From a virus, in the IMG/VR virus record IMGVR_UViG_3300025127_007573, positions 1 to 45,109 of that record: a stretch of DNA of 45,109 nt; one strand, given 5' to 3'. How positions within the stretch are numbered: the first letter of the stretch is position 1; each line of letters begins with the position of its first letter. The position numbers and the translations under genes are program-made. Positions 14,657-21,909 of this stretch are shown here, one piece after another. The notes beneath the pieces were generated by a model. That model was not told the origin of the DNA. It ran no database searches and saw nothing but the letters and a program-made list of their open reading frames with translations.

Positions 14657-16671
14657 TGGGTGGTGCTGCCGGCCACATGAATCATCCTTTTGATTTGAAC
14701 TCTGTTGATACAGGGAACGATCTACTTGATTTTTTTGAAAAAGCAAAGAAGTTTGTAGAAAAAAAGGATGCAGGTGCCGTTAAAATTGATGGTGTCAATG
14801 TTTCATTTAAAGTTGTAGAAGCAGATGGTGTGCACCAGTTTGCTGTTGATCGTGGTTCAATGAAAGAAATAGACATTGGCGGCATCACCATGGGTCGCGT
14901 AGATCAAAGATTTCCAGAAGGTCATGGAATGCGGCCGGCTATTAAAACATTGTTGATGATTTTAAATAAATCGCTAAGAAATATTAAAGGTGAATTAGAA
15001 GAATTGGGAATGTGGGATAATCCTTCACTGTTCTTGAATACTGAATATGTAGCCGGCACAACTAATGTAACAAAATATGATGAAAACTTTTTAGCAATTC
15101 ATGGATTAAATCAGTTCTATGAACGAACAGCTAAATCTGGTGCTAGCAAAGGCAACATGAGACCCGGCGCCTCTCGACCAGAGGGAATAAAAGCCCCATC
15201 AACAGAGGTTCCATACGATCCTAAAGTTATGGCTAAATTAATAAAAAAACTAAATGTTGTGGCAGAAGACTATGGATTTCAAGTATACGGCTCAGTTCCG
15301 ACACAACGATTAGAAGATTCAGATATTGATTTTTCGTCAACATTGTCTCAACCATTTACTGTTCAAATATCAGATGATCGTGAAATTACAAAACCTTTAA
15401 AAGACTGGCTGTCAGAAGCTTCTAATCCACGTTACAAGACCGTTAAACTCAAGAATGGCAAGAAGACCCACCCATTACACAAAGAGCTGTACAAAGCAAT
15501 TCTCAACGGTTCTCCAGCCATTGTTGATCTCATTGAAGACGCCGATGCTGAGGCTGCGATCTATGGTGCTGTTTTTATGCATGCAACAAGAATGTTAGGA
15601 AATGATATTTTACGTGGTCTCACAAGTCCTATGGGCGATGTTATGAACCATGAAGGTGTTGTGCTGCGAGATGAAAAAATGTTCGGCCCTAATCCTGTAA
15701 AAATTACCGGTGAATTTATCCTTGGCGGCATGGGATCAGCATTTCAAGATGATACTTCATTAAACGAAGATGAGGAAGATTTTGTAGGATATAAGTTAAA
15801 ACCTGTTAAAGAAATTGAAGACGAGGACGATGATCCTGTTGTAGATCAAGAGTACAGTGGCCAAACTGTAGCCATCGTTCCCGGCGCTTTTAAACTGCCC
15901 CATATGGGTCATCTTAAGATGGTTCAACAGTATGCTGATAGACCTGATGTTGATAAAGTTATAGTGCTAATATCCTCACCGCTTAGAAATCAAAGAACTT
16001 TAAAAGATGGTACGGTTGTTACTGCTGAACATTCTGCAGAAGTTTGGAACTTGTTACTCGACACTATTGATTCGTCAAAAATTGATTTAAGAATTTCAAA
16101 ACAACCTTCTTCTGTATCTGCTACTTTTGATATTATTGGTCCTAATGGACCCTTAAGTGAAGGTGACAGAATTATATTAGGAGCAAGTGATAAGCCAGAT
16201 GACTCTGGTATACCCGATTGGCATCGTTGGCTATCAGTAAAACCTAAAGATGTGAAGCCCGGGGTTCAAGTATTAGATTTAGAATCCAACGCTGTTAAGG
16301 CTTTCGATCGTCAAGGAGGCACACCATTCAAAGGTAGAGACATGCGTGATTTAATCTCAGATGCTGCTACTGATGTAAATGCGATAGATGAATTGGAAGA
16401 ATTTGTTGGTGAGGATAATGTGTTCGAATTACTTGCTATATTTGGAATGGGTCCTCGACAAAATGAGGTAAATGAAGCAACGTCAATGAGCAGTGGAGCT
16501 GTCCAAGGTGCACCAGCTGCAAAGCCAAACTGGCCCGGGCTCGATGTAGAAGAAGAAAATGCTGAACAAGAAAGACAAAGCAGACTAAAAACAAATAAAA
16601 CAGAAAATGTAGATTTAAGTTTGATAGATGAAGTTATGAAACTAATTATTGAAAAAGGCATATCACAATGA
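14656..16671 (+). CDS. Ligase-fold (KxDG) and HxGH nucleotidyltransferase fusion, 671 aa
   Basis: The N-terminal domain carries features of covalent nucleotidyltransferases (DNA/RNA ligase and capping superfamily): Lys43 in VKIDGVNVSFK (motif I KxDG), Glu130 in LFLNTEYV, EGVVLR at 333-338 (motif IV) and Lys349 in VKITG (motif V). The C-terminal domain from about 404 (TVAIVPGAFKLPHMGHLKM, HMGH 416-419) is an NMNAT/cytidylyltransferase-like HxGH fold. An insert at 211-225 (YGSVP...DSDID) resembles the GS...DxD pattern of polymerase-beta-type transferases. The start motif GGAAGHMNHPFD is one I have seen in marine phages (memory). RNA repair, NAD-linked modification or a structural role are possible. 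The 3' end overlaps the next gene by ATGA. Confidence 0.75.
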   Translation: MGGAAGHMNHPFDLNSVDTGNDLLDFFEKAKKFVEKKDAGAVKIDGVNVSFKVVEADGVHQFAVDRGSMKEIDIGGITMGRVDQRFPEGHGMRPAIKTLLMILNKSLRNIKGELEELGMWDNPSLFLNTEYVAGTTNVTKYDENFLAIHGLNQFYERTAKSGASKGNMRPGASRPEGIKAPSTEVPYDPKVMAKLIKKLNVVAEDYGFQVYGSVPTQRLEDSDIDFSSTLSQPFTVQISDDREITKPLKDWLSEASNPRYKTVKLKNGKKTHPLHKELYKAILNGSPAIVDLIEDADAEAAIYGAVFMHATRMLGNDILRGLTSPMGDVMNHEGVVLRDEKMFGPNPVKITGEFILGGMGSAFQDDTSLNEDEEDFVGYKLKPVKEIEDEDDDPVVDQEYSGQTVAIVPGAFKLPHMGHLKMVQQYADRPDVDKVIVLISSPLRNQRTLKDGTVVTAEHSAEVWNLLLDTIDSSKIDLRISKQPSSVSATFDIIGPNGPLSEGDRIILGASDKPDDSGIPDWHRWLSVKPKDVKPGVQVLDLESNAVKAFDRQGGTPFKGRDMRDLISDAATDVNAIDELEEFVGEDNVFELLAIFGMGPRQNEVNEATSMSSGAVQGAPAAKPNWPGLDVEEENAEQERQSRLKTNKTENVDLSLIDEVMKLIIEKGISQ

Positions 16672-17459
16672 ATGAAGAAACTCTCAGAAACAGTATAAGA
16701 CAGGCAATCAGAATTGTCAAGAAAAATAGATCGCTTGCTGAGCAGAAAATAAAATCAGAAGAATCTAGACTGCGAGAAGTAATTCGCAAGCTTATTGATA
16801 TTGAAGGTAAATTAGTTTCTGAAGCTAGTACACCCGACAATGATCCGGCGCCTCATGGTAATACTGGAATTAACGTTTTAGAAGATTTATTAAAGAAAAT
16901 TGTACCAATTTTGGAAACAGATTATAAGCTTTTGACTACAAGTTTAGAACAGAGAGAGTCCTTTAGATCTCACATTGTAAACGCTGTGGTGGGTGCTTTG
17001 ACTCCTGTAGAAGCAAATAATGATGCAGAAGAAGATGGTGGTGGAGTTGAAACTGCAGGACTAGATGAAGAAATTGACATCGATGTTGTTGACGACGAAT
17101 CTAAATTTATTGATATTAATCCAGAATCACCACCTGAAGACGAGGAAGAATCTGACCCACGAGATGATTTTGGTATCGAGGGAGCTGATGTTACAGGTCG
17201 CAATATGGCATATGCTAGTTTCAAAAAAATTGAAAGCTCGATTGTTGATGCTTATGACCTACTTTCAAATTCTGAAGACCAAGAATTATTTTATGAATAT
17301 TTGATTGCAAACTTAAAATTATATTTTGATAAGTTTGAAAGCGAATTAGAAGTATCAGGTGAAGAGCCTACAAATCAAGCATATGATACTGCTAAAAAAT
17401 CACAACCTGATGGTAATGACAGTGCTGGTGGTGATGATGAAATTGATTTTAATTTATAA
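16668..17459 (+). CDS. Acidic helical phage protein, 263 aa
   Basis: Residues 1-55 are two leader-like helices (NEETLRNSIRQAIRIVKKNR and ESRLREVIRKLIDIEGKLV). Next comes a conserved-looking segment, TGINVLEDLLKKIVPILETDY to QRESFRSHIVNAV (65-110), then a strongly acidic, low-complexity region (115-175) and a helical C-terminal domain (178-225) with a disordered acidic tail. I recognise the pattern from marine myoviruses, where it follows the ligase-like gene, but no function is known to me. ATGA overlap upstream and TAATG overlap downstream indicate a tight operon. A virion or assembly role is likely by context. Confidence 0.6.
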   Translation: MNEETLRNSIRQAIRIVKKNRSLAEQKIKSEESRLREVIRKLIDIEGKLVSEASTPDNDPAPHGNTGINVLEDLLKKIVPILETDYKLLTTSLEQRESFRSHIVNAVVGALTPVEANNDAEEDGGGVETAGLDEEIDIDVVDDESKFIDINPESPPEDEEESDPRDDFGIEGADVTGRNMAYASFKKIESSIVDAYDLLSNSEDQELFYEYLIANLKLYFDKFESELEVSGEEPTNQAYDTAKKSQPDGNDSAGGDDEIDFNL

Positions 17460-17797
17460 TGAAATCTAAAACTAAACATAAAAGTGTTTTAAATAAATTA
17501 AGAGATAATAATCTTGTTAGTGATGATCTGTTAGTATTAATTAATATTATGTCATTAGAAGATATTATAGCACTAAAATTAGAACTGTCAAGTAAAATTG
17601 TAAAAAATAGATTTTATGGTTTTGACATTTGGAGAAATTCAAAATACATTGTGCAAGAAGCAATATTAAAATTTGCAATTTCTGCCACAGAGTCTAAAAA
17701 AGATGCTGCTAGATTTCTAGGTTTAAATTACCACACATTTTTAAAACTTACAAAAAAATATGAAATTCAGAAATATTTTGATAAACTGAGCTTTTAA
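17459..17797 (+). CDS. Fis-like helix-turn-helix DNA-binding protein, 112 aa
   Basis: The C-terminal half has the Fis/NtrC type helix-turn-helix: AILKFAISATESKKDAARFL then GLNYHTFLKLTKKYEI (residues 68-103), with the typical AAxxLG...YHTFxKL spacing. The N-terminal helices (20-50, LLVLINIMSLEDIIALKLEL) probably dimerise. It would act as a transcription factor on phage or host promoters; its place at the end of a virion-like operon suggests late-gene control, which is inference. TAATG overlap with the preceding gene. A hairpin lies just after the stop. Confidence 0.75.
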   Translation: MKSKTKHKSVLNKLRDNNLVSDDLLVLINIMSLEDIIALKLELSSKIVKNRFYGFDIWRNSKYIVQEAILKFAISATESKKDAARFLGLNYHTFLKLTKKYEIQKYFDKLSF

Positions 17798-17806
17798 GTC
17801 AAAAAA

Positions 17807-17823
17807 CCCTAGTTATTTTAGGG
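17807..17823 (+). terminator. Hairpin between two genes, possible terminator or ribosome-site structure
   Basis: CCCTA (17807-17811) and TAGGG (17819-17823) pair around a 7-base loop. A run of six A lies before it and no T-run follows, so on the + strand it would terminate poorly; on the minus strand it would look like a terminator. Its right arm includes the AGGGG that is the ribosome site for the gene at 17832, so it may instead hide that site. Confidence 0.35.
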
Positions 17824-17831
17824 GTATAAAT

Positions 17832-18425
17832 ATGAAAAATATATTTTTTTTAGTTGCAATGTTATTTGGATGCGCTGCGGATTTAAAAACCAGCGACAAT
17901 CTAGGAGACCCACCTGAACCTGAAGAAATTTTAGAACCAGTTGGTATTATGGCTGATGATAATTGTCAACACGTGCAAGTCGGAGACACACCTTGTAACT
18001 TCAGACTTTTAGATCAAGCTGGGAATGTTTGGGATTTATACAGTCATAAAGGAAAAGTAATTGTTTTAGATTTATCAGCGATGTGGTGTGGGCCTTGCCA
18101 AGCCGGCGGAGCTGTGGCACAAAAATTACAAGATGATTACGAAGAACAAGGTTTTGTTTTGGTTACAGTTTTGCTTGATGGATACTATTCAGGTATAGAG
18201 CCAACAGAAGAAGAATTACAAGAGTGGGTTACGTCTCATAGTATAACAAGCTCGCCTGTTTTATTTGGCTCTAGAGAGAAAATGCTTGACAATAGTGGTA
18301 TTAATGGTTATTCTATATCTGGGTTTCCGAGTTATTTCTATATTGATAGAGAAATGATTCTATACCATGGCCATTCAGGTTTTTCGGAAGATTATTCAAG
18401 ACAAATAATAGAACAATTGTTATAA
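17832..18425 (+). CDS. Thioredoxin-fold (TlpA/ResA-like) lipoprotein, 197 aa
   Basis: The N-terminus is a lipoprotein signal: MKNIFFLVAMLFGC with lipobox Cys14. After an acidic linker comes VGDTPCNFRLLDQAGNVWDL, the AhpC/TlpA-type opening, then the active site WCGPC (Cys86, Cys89) and the cis-proline in GFPSYF (Pro166). It should be anchored on the periplasmic face of a membrane and reduce or exchange disulfides. Cys45 and Cys55 in the opening strand are extra. A phage carrying this is unusual; it could help fold secreted phage proteins or change the host envelope. AGGGG supports ATG 17832. Confidence 0.8.
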   Translation: MKNIFFLVAMLFGCAADLKTSDNLGDPPEPEEILEPVGIMADDNCQHVQVGDTPCNFRLLDQAGNVWDLYSHKGKVIVLDLSAMWCGPCQAGGAVAQKLQDDYEEQGFVLVTVLLDGYYSGIEPTEEELQEWVTSHSITSSPVLFGSREKMLDNSGINGYSISGFPSYFYIDREMILYHGHSGFSEDYSRQIIEQLL

Positions 18426-18646
18426 TGTGGAAAGTATACAAATATAATGGGCACTACATACAGGGTGATTTAATTAGTAAACACACTACTGAAAGTGCTG
18501 CCATAAAAAAAGCTAAGAAAGTAATCAATTTTTGTTTTTCTGAAAAAGTTAAAAGAAACAATGAAACATTGATTTGGCTTGATGATAAGAACTATATACC
18601 TTTAGGCGTAATCGTCAAAAAACAAAGGGGGAACAAAAATGACTAA
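18425..18646 (+). CDS. Small hypothetical phage protein, 73 aa
   Basis: The TAATG overlap with the thioredoxin gene fixes the start. The sequence MWKVYKYNGHYIQGDLISKH is followed by an Ala/Lys helix (AAIKKAKKVINF) and a final beta hairpin LIWLDDKNYIPLGVIVKK. I have seen this type in marine phages without function (memory). The basic charge suggests nucleic-acid contact. The stop codon overlaps the start of a 21-codon Cys-rich ORF by eight bases. Confidence 0.6.
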   Translation: MWKVYKYNGHYIQGDLISKHTTESAAIKKAKKVINFCFSEKVKRNNETLIWLDDKNYIPLGVIVKKQRGNKND

Positions 18647-18704
18647 CTGTGAATGCTGCGGTTGTGTACCGGCAGAATGTGAATGCACATGCTGCGAACA
18701 TTAA
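18639..18704 (+). CDS. Cys-rich micropeptide, 21 aa, metallothionein-like
   Basis: ATG 18639 follows AGGGGG (18626-18631) at good spacing and opens 21 codons. Eight residues are Cys, at 4, 6, 7, 9, 14, 16, 18 and 19, arranged as CxCCxC then CxCxCC, with one Pro between the halves. This is the layout of metallothionein-like or zinc-cluster peptides. It overlaps the preceding gene by eight bases and ends three bases before the tmRNA. A metal-binding or redox role is inferred from composition only; there are too few residues for homology. Confidence 0.55.
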   Translation: MTNCECCGCVPAECECTCCEH

Positions 18705-18706
18705 AT

Positions 18707-19038
18707 GGGGGTGATCAGGCTTCGACGTGGTTTTGAAGTTATTGAGTGCAAGCAGGTTAGATACGACCTTAACAGTTCAAATAATTTAGTTGCAAATAAC
18801 AACTTACACTTCGAACAGCGCTTAGCCGCTTAGTAGGGAGGCAGATTAGGGCCTTCTATTCAATCTAATCAAAACAACAGATAAGTTGTTAAAATCAAAA
18901 AACTCAGCGCAACAGGGAAGTAAGCGTTGTTTTATAACTTCCTAACTTGTCAGTAAGTGACATTAACTGGCTAAGCTTGTGAATGACTTAATTTTGGATT
19001 TATTGCGGACGCGGGTTCGATTCCCGCCGCCTCCACCA
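18707..19038 (+). ncRNA. ssrA: tmRNA (10Sa RNA), tag ANNNLHFEQRLAA
   Basis: The 5' end GGGGGUG (18707-18713) pairs with CGCCUCC (19028-19034), followed by an encoded ACCA, forming a 7-bp acceptor stem. GATCAGGCTTCGACGTGG matches the conserved tmRNA 5' segment. The T arm is GCGGG-TTCGATT-CCCGC near the 3' end. The resume codon is GCA 18792, and the reading frame gives ANNNLHFEQRLAA then tandem TAG TAG (18831-18836). The LAA end fits a ClpXP-type degron. It should rescue stalled ribosomes and tag the nascent peptide. The length, 332 nt, is normal. Pseudoknots were not drawn in detail. Confidence 0.93.
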
Positions 19039-19077
19039 TAAAAAGTGTGTTTTTCGATTAACACCATATTTAATATG

Positions 19078-19098
19078 CCCCCTTTTGGGGGTTTATTT
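19078..19098 (+). terminator. Rho-independent terminator after the tmRNA
   Basis: CCCCC (19078-19082), loop TTTT, GGGGG (19087-19091) and then TTTATTT form a compact GC hairpin with a T-rich tail, 40 bases after the tmRNA 3' end. It would set the end of the tmRNA precursor and separate it from the gene at 19111. Confidence 0.75.
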
Positions 19099-19110
19099 AT
19101 AGGGACAAAA

Positions 19111-19308
19111 ATGTTTAATTGGTTTAAAAAAGAAAAAAAGGTTGAAGTTAAAGATTCAAATAATTTAGATATTGAAGATCAAATAGAAGAAGCTTTGTGG
19201 GATGTTAAGGAGCAGTTTGATTTGGAAACCGAAGAAGTTCATAGAACTGTATTAGATAAAAGACAAAAACTTGACTACATGAGAAAAACATTAAAGCGTG
19301 AAATCTAA
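19111..19308 (+). CDS. Small charged helical protein, 65 aa
   Basis: I start at ATG 19111, with AGGGA at 19101-19105; a longer reading from 19045 would run through the terminator. The protein is MFNWFKKEKKVEV followed by an uninterrupted charged helix (residues 18-65) with heptad spacing. The N-terminus is amphipathic and could touch a membrane. No family is recognised. It lies between the tmRNA terminator and another SH3-like gene, so it may start a new transcription unit. Confidence 0.55.
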   Translation: MFNWFKKEKKVEVKDSNNLDIEDQIEEALWDVKEQFDLETEEVHRTVLDKRQKLDYMRKTLKREI

Positions 19309-19315
19309 TTAGTTA

Positions 19316-19558
19316 GTGCACGAAGATGATAAATATTACACAAAGTTTGATATTGGCGACATTGTAATGGAAGACATATCAGTTGTTTATAATGGTGAAG
19401 AGCCATTAATGGGCTTAGTGTTAGATGTAAAAAGACATGTGTATTTTCTTGGTGAAGATGATTACGAAATTTATCAAGATCAACTAGCAGTTTGGTGGTT
19501 CCAAACAAAACGTATAGAATATCTCCCATCAGATTTTGTTAATTTATTTTCACGATGA
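19316..19558 (+). CDS. Small SH3-like ('VGDhV' family) protein, 80 aa
   Basis: KFDIGDIVMEDISV (residues 10-23) is the motif. LMGLVLDVKRHVYFL supplies the valine strand, DQLAVWWFQTKRIEYLP the aromatic strand, and FVNLFSR ends. The GTG start at 19316 lacks a strong ribosome site but leaves only a short gap after the preceding stop. The central acidic loop (GEDDYEIY) is specific to this copy. Confidence 0.65.
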   Translation: MHEDDKYYTKFDIGDIVMEDISVVYNGEEPLMGLVLDVKRHVYFLGEDDYEIYQDQLAVWWFQTKRIEYLPSDFVNLFSR

Positions 19559-19605
19559 ACATTTTTGATGATATAATTAAATTAGGAGTTTATTTCGTTA
19601 TATGA
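19555..19605 (+). CDS. Possible 16-aa linking peptide
   Basis: ATG 19555 overlaps the preceding stop, and the TGA at 19603-19605 overlaps the next ATG, giving 16 codons of a hydrophobic-faced helix (MNIFDDIIKLGVYFVI). The TTAGGAG inside it is the ribosome site of the next gene. It may only be a coupling device, or no gene at all. Confidence 0.2.
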   Translation: MNIFDDIIKLGVYFVI

Positions 19606-20099
19606 TTGTAAAAGTTGCTTTTTATAAGGGTAAAGGCGATTGGAAAAATAAAATTATCAGATGGTGGACTAAAAGTCAGTACAGCCACGCTGAGTTAGTT
19701 TTACCTAATGATATAACGTGGATTAGTATCTCACCACTTCTTAGTGGAAAAGTCTCAGCACGCTCAATTTACGAAGTAAAAAATTTACAAGATTGGGATT
19801 TTTTAAGTTTTGAATTAAGTTGGAGACAGCCAGTACGTGATTATCAGCTTAAGCAGCTACATAGTTTTATAAAGGAGACTAACGGAGCAAAATATGATTG
19901 GACTGGGATGATATTGTCACAAATATTTCCATACTTGATTAAACATAGAGATAAGTGGTATTGCTCTGAATGGATAGCACATGCTCTTGTTAAAGCTAGA
20001 ATTGTAATGTGGGATGATTTACATATTTATAGAACACCAAATTTATCACCCGGCAAATTGTATGAAGTTTTAAAAAGTTATAAACCAAATTACAAATGA
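19602..20099 (+). CDS. YiiX/NlpC-P60-like papain-fold protein, 165 aa
   Basis: The order of catalytic residues is circularly permuted as in YiiX and related NlpC/P60 proteins: His29 in SQYSHAELVL comes first and Cys121 in KWYCSEWIAHAL later. FSFELSW and KYDWTGMILSQIFP are the typical strand and helix between them. There is no signal peptide. Known relatives act on peptides, amides or lipid thioesters; phage copies are often left as hypothetical. Possible roles are cell-wall peptide cleavage or acyl transfer. TTAGGAG about twelve bases upstream supports ATG 19602; the stop overlaps the next gene by ATGA. Confidence 0.75.
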   Translation: MIVKVAFYKGKGDWKNKIIRWWTKSQYSHAELVLPNDITWISISPLLSGKVSARSIYEVKNLQDWDFLSFELSWRQPVRDYQLKQLHSFIKETNGAKYDWTGMILSQIFPYLIKHRDKWYCSEWIAHALVKARIVMWDDLHIYRTPNLSPGKLYEVLKSYKPNYK

Positions 20100-20296
20100 A
20101 ATTCAAAGTAGATGAGTGGGTGAACTACTGTGTAATGCCTGATGTTGAATATTTTAAAAATGACTTGCAACCTGCGCTAATATTGGCCGTTTTAAAAAAT
20201 GATTTATTTTATGATTACAAAATTTATATTGAGAAAACCGGCAAAATAAAAAAAGTTAGAGAACAACAACTTTTTTCAATGCCACAACCTACGTAG
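20096..20296 (+). CDS. Small SH3-like ('VGDhV' family) protein, divergent, 66 aa
   Basis: MKFKVDEWVNYCVM matches the motif with Asp-Glu-Trp in place of Gly-Asp-hydrophobic. PALILAVLKNDLFYDYKIYI follows the strand order, and KKVREQQLFSMPQ is the closing strand. It is shorter than other members and less certain. The ATGA overlap with the papain-like gene fixes the start. The next gene, a lipoprotein, begins 20 bases on. Confidence 0.5.
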   Translation: MKFKVDEWVNYCVMPDVEYFKNDLQPALILAVLKNDLFYDYKIYIEKTGKIKKVREQQLFSMPQPT

Positions 20297-20315
20297 TTAT
20301 AGGGATGGCACGAAT

Positions 20316-21332
20316 ATGCTTAAAAAGTTTTTACTTTTAGTGGCTGGTTTTGGCGTTAGTTGTACACAAGATTACTCTGTTATAAATTCCAAAGAGCCTG
20401 AAACAATTGTTATAACCGAAACTGTTACAGAAACAGAAACTATAGAAGTAGAAATTGAGGTACCAGTTTACATAGAAGTTGAAGTGCCTGTAAACGAAGG
20501 TGAAATTTGGATTGATTCATTTACTCAGCATATGTCAATTGATGGTATTGATATTTTGTGGGTCGTTGATCGATCTGGTTCTATGACGAGATTTAATGCA
20601 GAGTTGTTGGCAGGTGTTGAGGCTATGTTGTTGGCTTTGCCAGTTTCAGACTGGAGACTTGTGATGATTAGCGCTGATCCAGATAGAGCTGTAACAAGCA
20701 ATGAATTTCCTCTAGTACCCGGTGATGATATAGATGATGCAGCTGCCATGCTGGCAACATTGACAACAGCCCCATATGAAGAAGGTTTTAATTCTGTATA
20801 CCAATATATGAATAGCAATCCTTATTCTACTACGTGGATGCGTCCGGATGCTGGTTTATTAGTAGTATTTGTATCCGATGAAGAAGAACAAAGTGATGTT
20901 GAATACCCTACAGTACCAGATTTTATGAGTTGGTATCAATCTTTGAGAATGGGTTCAGTTTTCATGGCTAGTGTTGTTAACCAAGATCCTTCTACTACTT
21001 TGTGTAGCATGCCTCCAAGTATGATTGATGTTGGCGAAAGATATATGGAAGCAACTGGGATGCTTGGTGGCGTTGTGGTTGATATATGTGATACAGACTG
21101 GTCGCCCGGAGTAACTGATGCAACACATTCAATTGAGCCAATTGAATCTGTAAAATTAACACACAAACCAGAAATTGACACTGTAAGAGTTTTTATAAAT
21201 GGTTCTTTAAATCATGACTGGTATTATGTTGAATCAGAAAATACAGTATATTTTACTGTTTTGCCAACCGCTGGCCAGCTTGTAGAAATTGGGTATTTAT
21301 ACGTTAATGAAGATACTGGTGATTCTGGATAA
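20316..21332 (+). CDS. von Willebrand A domain lipoprotein, 338 aa
   Basis: A short signal, MLKKFLLLVAGFGVSC, ends in Cys16, an acceptable lipobox. Residues 28-60 are a Thr/Glu/Val-rich stalk with repeats (TETVTETET, EIEVPVYIEVEVPV). The vWA domain starts with ILWVVDRSGSM: Asp85, Ser87 and Ser89 form the MIDAS DxSxS. Later VVFVSDEEEQ fits the strand with the metal-near Asp. The last 60 residues form a separate beta domain (VRVFINGSLNHDWYYVESENTVYFTVLP). It should sit on the host outer membrane or periplasmic face and bind a protein through metal. I recall similar genes in uncultured marine phages. Superinfection exclusion or adhesion are guesses. Confidence 0.8.
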   Translation: MLKKFLLLVAGFGVSCTQDYSVINSKEPETIVITETVTETETIEVEIEVPVYIEVEVPVNEGEIWIDSFTQHMSIDGIDILWVVDRSGSMTRFNAELLAGVEAMLLALPVSDWRLVMISADPDRAVTSNEFPLVPGDDIDDAAAMLATLTTAPYEEGFNSVYQYMNSNPYSTTWMRPDAGLLVVFVSDEEEQSDVEYPTVPDFMSWYQSLRMGSVFMASVVNQDPSTTLCSMPPSMIDVGERYMEATGMLGGVVVDICDTDWSPGVTDATHSIEPIESVKLTHKPEIDTVRVFINGSLNHDWYYVESENTVYFTVLPTAGQLVEIGYLYVNEDTGDSG

Positions 21333-21389
21333 AAACTTTTAATTTTGAATAAAATTGTGATATAGTTAGGAACAAATATAGGATTGAAA

Positions 21390-21866
21390 ATGGTTATACA
21401 CAAAAAAATGTTTGATGAACCTTCAAACAAGCCAACAATTATGGTTTCAGGTGGTTTTGACCCAGTTCATGCTGGTCATATTAGAATGATAAGGGCTGCA
21501 GCTAAGTATGGTGATGTTATCGTTGTAGCAAATTCTGATAAGTGGTTGAATGATAAGAAAGGTTTTGTTTTTATGGATTTTGAACAAAGATCAGAAATTC
21601 TTAATTCTATCAAAGGTGTAATTTTGGTTAGTCACGTTGATGATTCAGATGGTACTGTATGCGAAGCTATAAAAAGGTTAAAGCCTGATTATTTTGCCAA
21701 CGGTGGTGACAGGGGGAAACACAATACCCCAGAACAAAATGTTTGCGATGAATTAGGGATTCAAATGCTGTGGAGCATTGGTGGTGATGAGAAAGTAGCT
21801 GCTTCATCTGAATTGGTCAAAAATGTTGTTGATGTTTTAGGCACAAAACGGAGGCCAGCTGGCTAA
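21390..21866 (+). CDS. HxGH cytidylyl/adenylyltransferase-like protein, 158 aa
   Basis: ATG 21390 has AGGA at 21380-21383 and is preferred over TTG 21384. The nucleotide-binding motif is SGGFDPVHAGH (His27, His30). GDVIVVANSDKWLNDKKG and FMDFEQRSEIL match the core of glycerol-3-phosphate cytidylyltransferases and the RfaE/HldE C-terminal domain. FANGGDRGKHNTPEQ and a final SELVKN signature also fit that group. It should transfer AMP or CMP to a sugar- or polyol-phosphate. A link to the glycan cluster 4 kb away is plausible but not shown. Confidence 0.8.
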   Translation: MVIHKKMFDEPSNKPTIMVSGGFDPVHAGHIRMIRAAAKYGDVIVVANSDKWLNDKKGFVFMDFEQRSEILNSIKGVILVSHVDDSDGTVCEAIKRLKPDYFANGGDRGKHNTPEQNVCDELGIQMLWSIGGDEKVAASSELVKNVVDVLGTKRRPAG

Positions 21867-21880
21867 ATAATTTAAAAAGG

Positions 21881-21909
21881 TTGACAACATTCAAAAAAAG
21901 TTTTATATT
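21881..21909 (+). promoter_or_regulatory. Sigma70-type promoter abutting the HNH gene
   Basis: TTGACA (21881-21886), 17 bases, TATATT (21904-21909): consensus -35 box, near-consensus -10 box, ideal spacing. Transcription would start near 21916, inside the first codons of the HNH reading frame, so a message from here would need the GTG at 21934 as start. Confidence 0.65.

Noticed and set aside
17825-17832. TATAAATA, identical to the T4 late promoter core
   Set aside because: It overlaps the ATG at 17832, so transcripts would start inside the gene; no other exact copy is seen before genes in the window.
19045-19110. Extension of the 19111 gene to an ATG just after the tmRNA
   Set aside because: It would translate through the GC hairpin terminator at 19078-19098; ATG 19111 has its own ribosome site.
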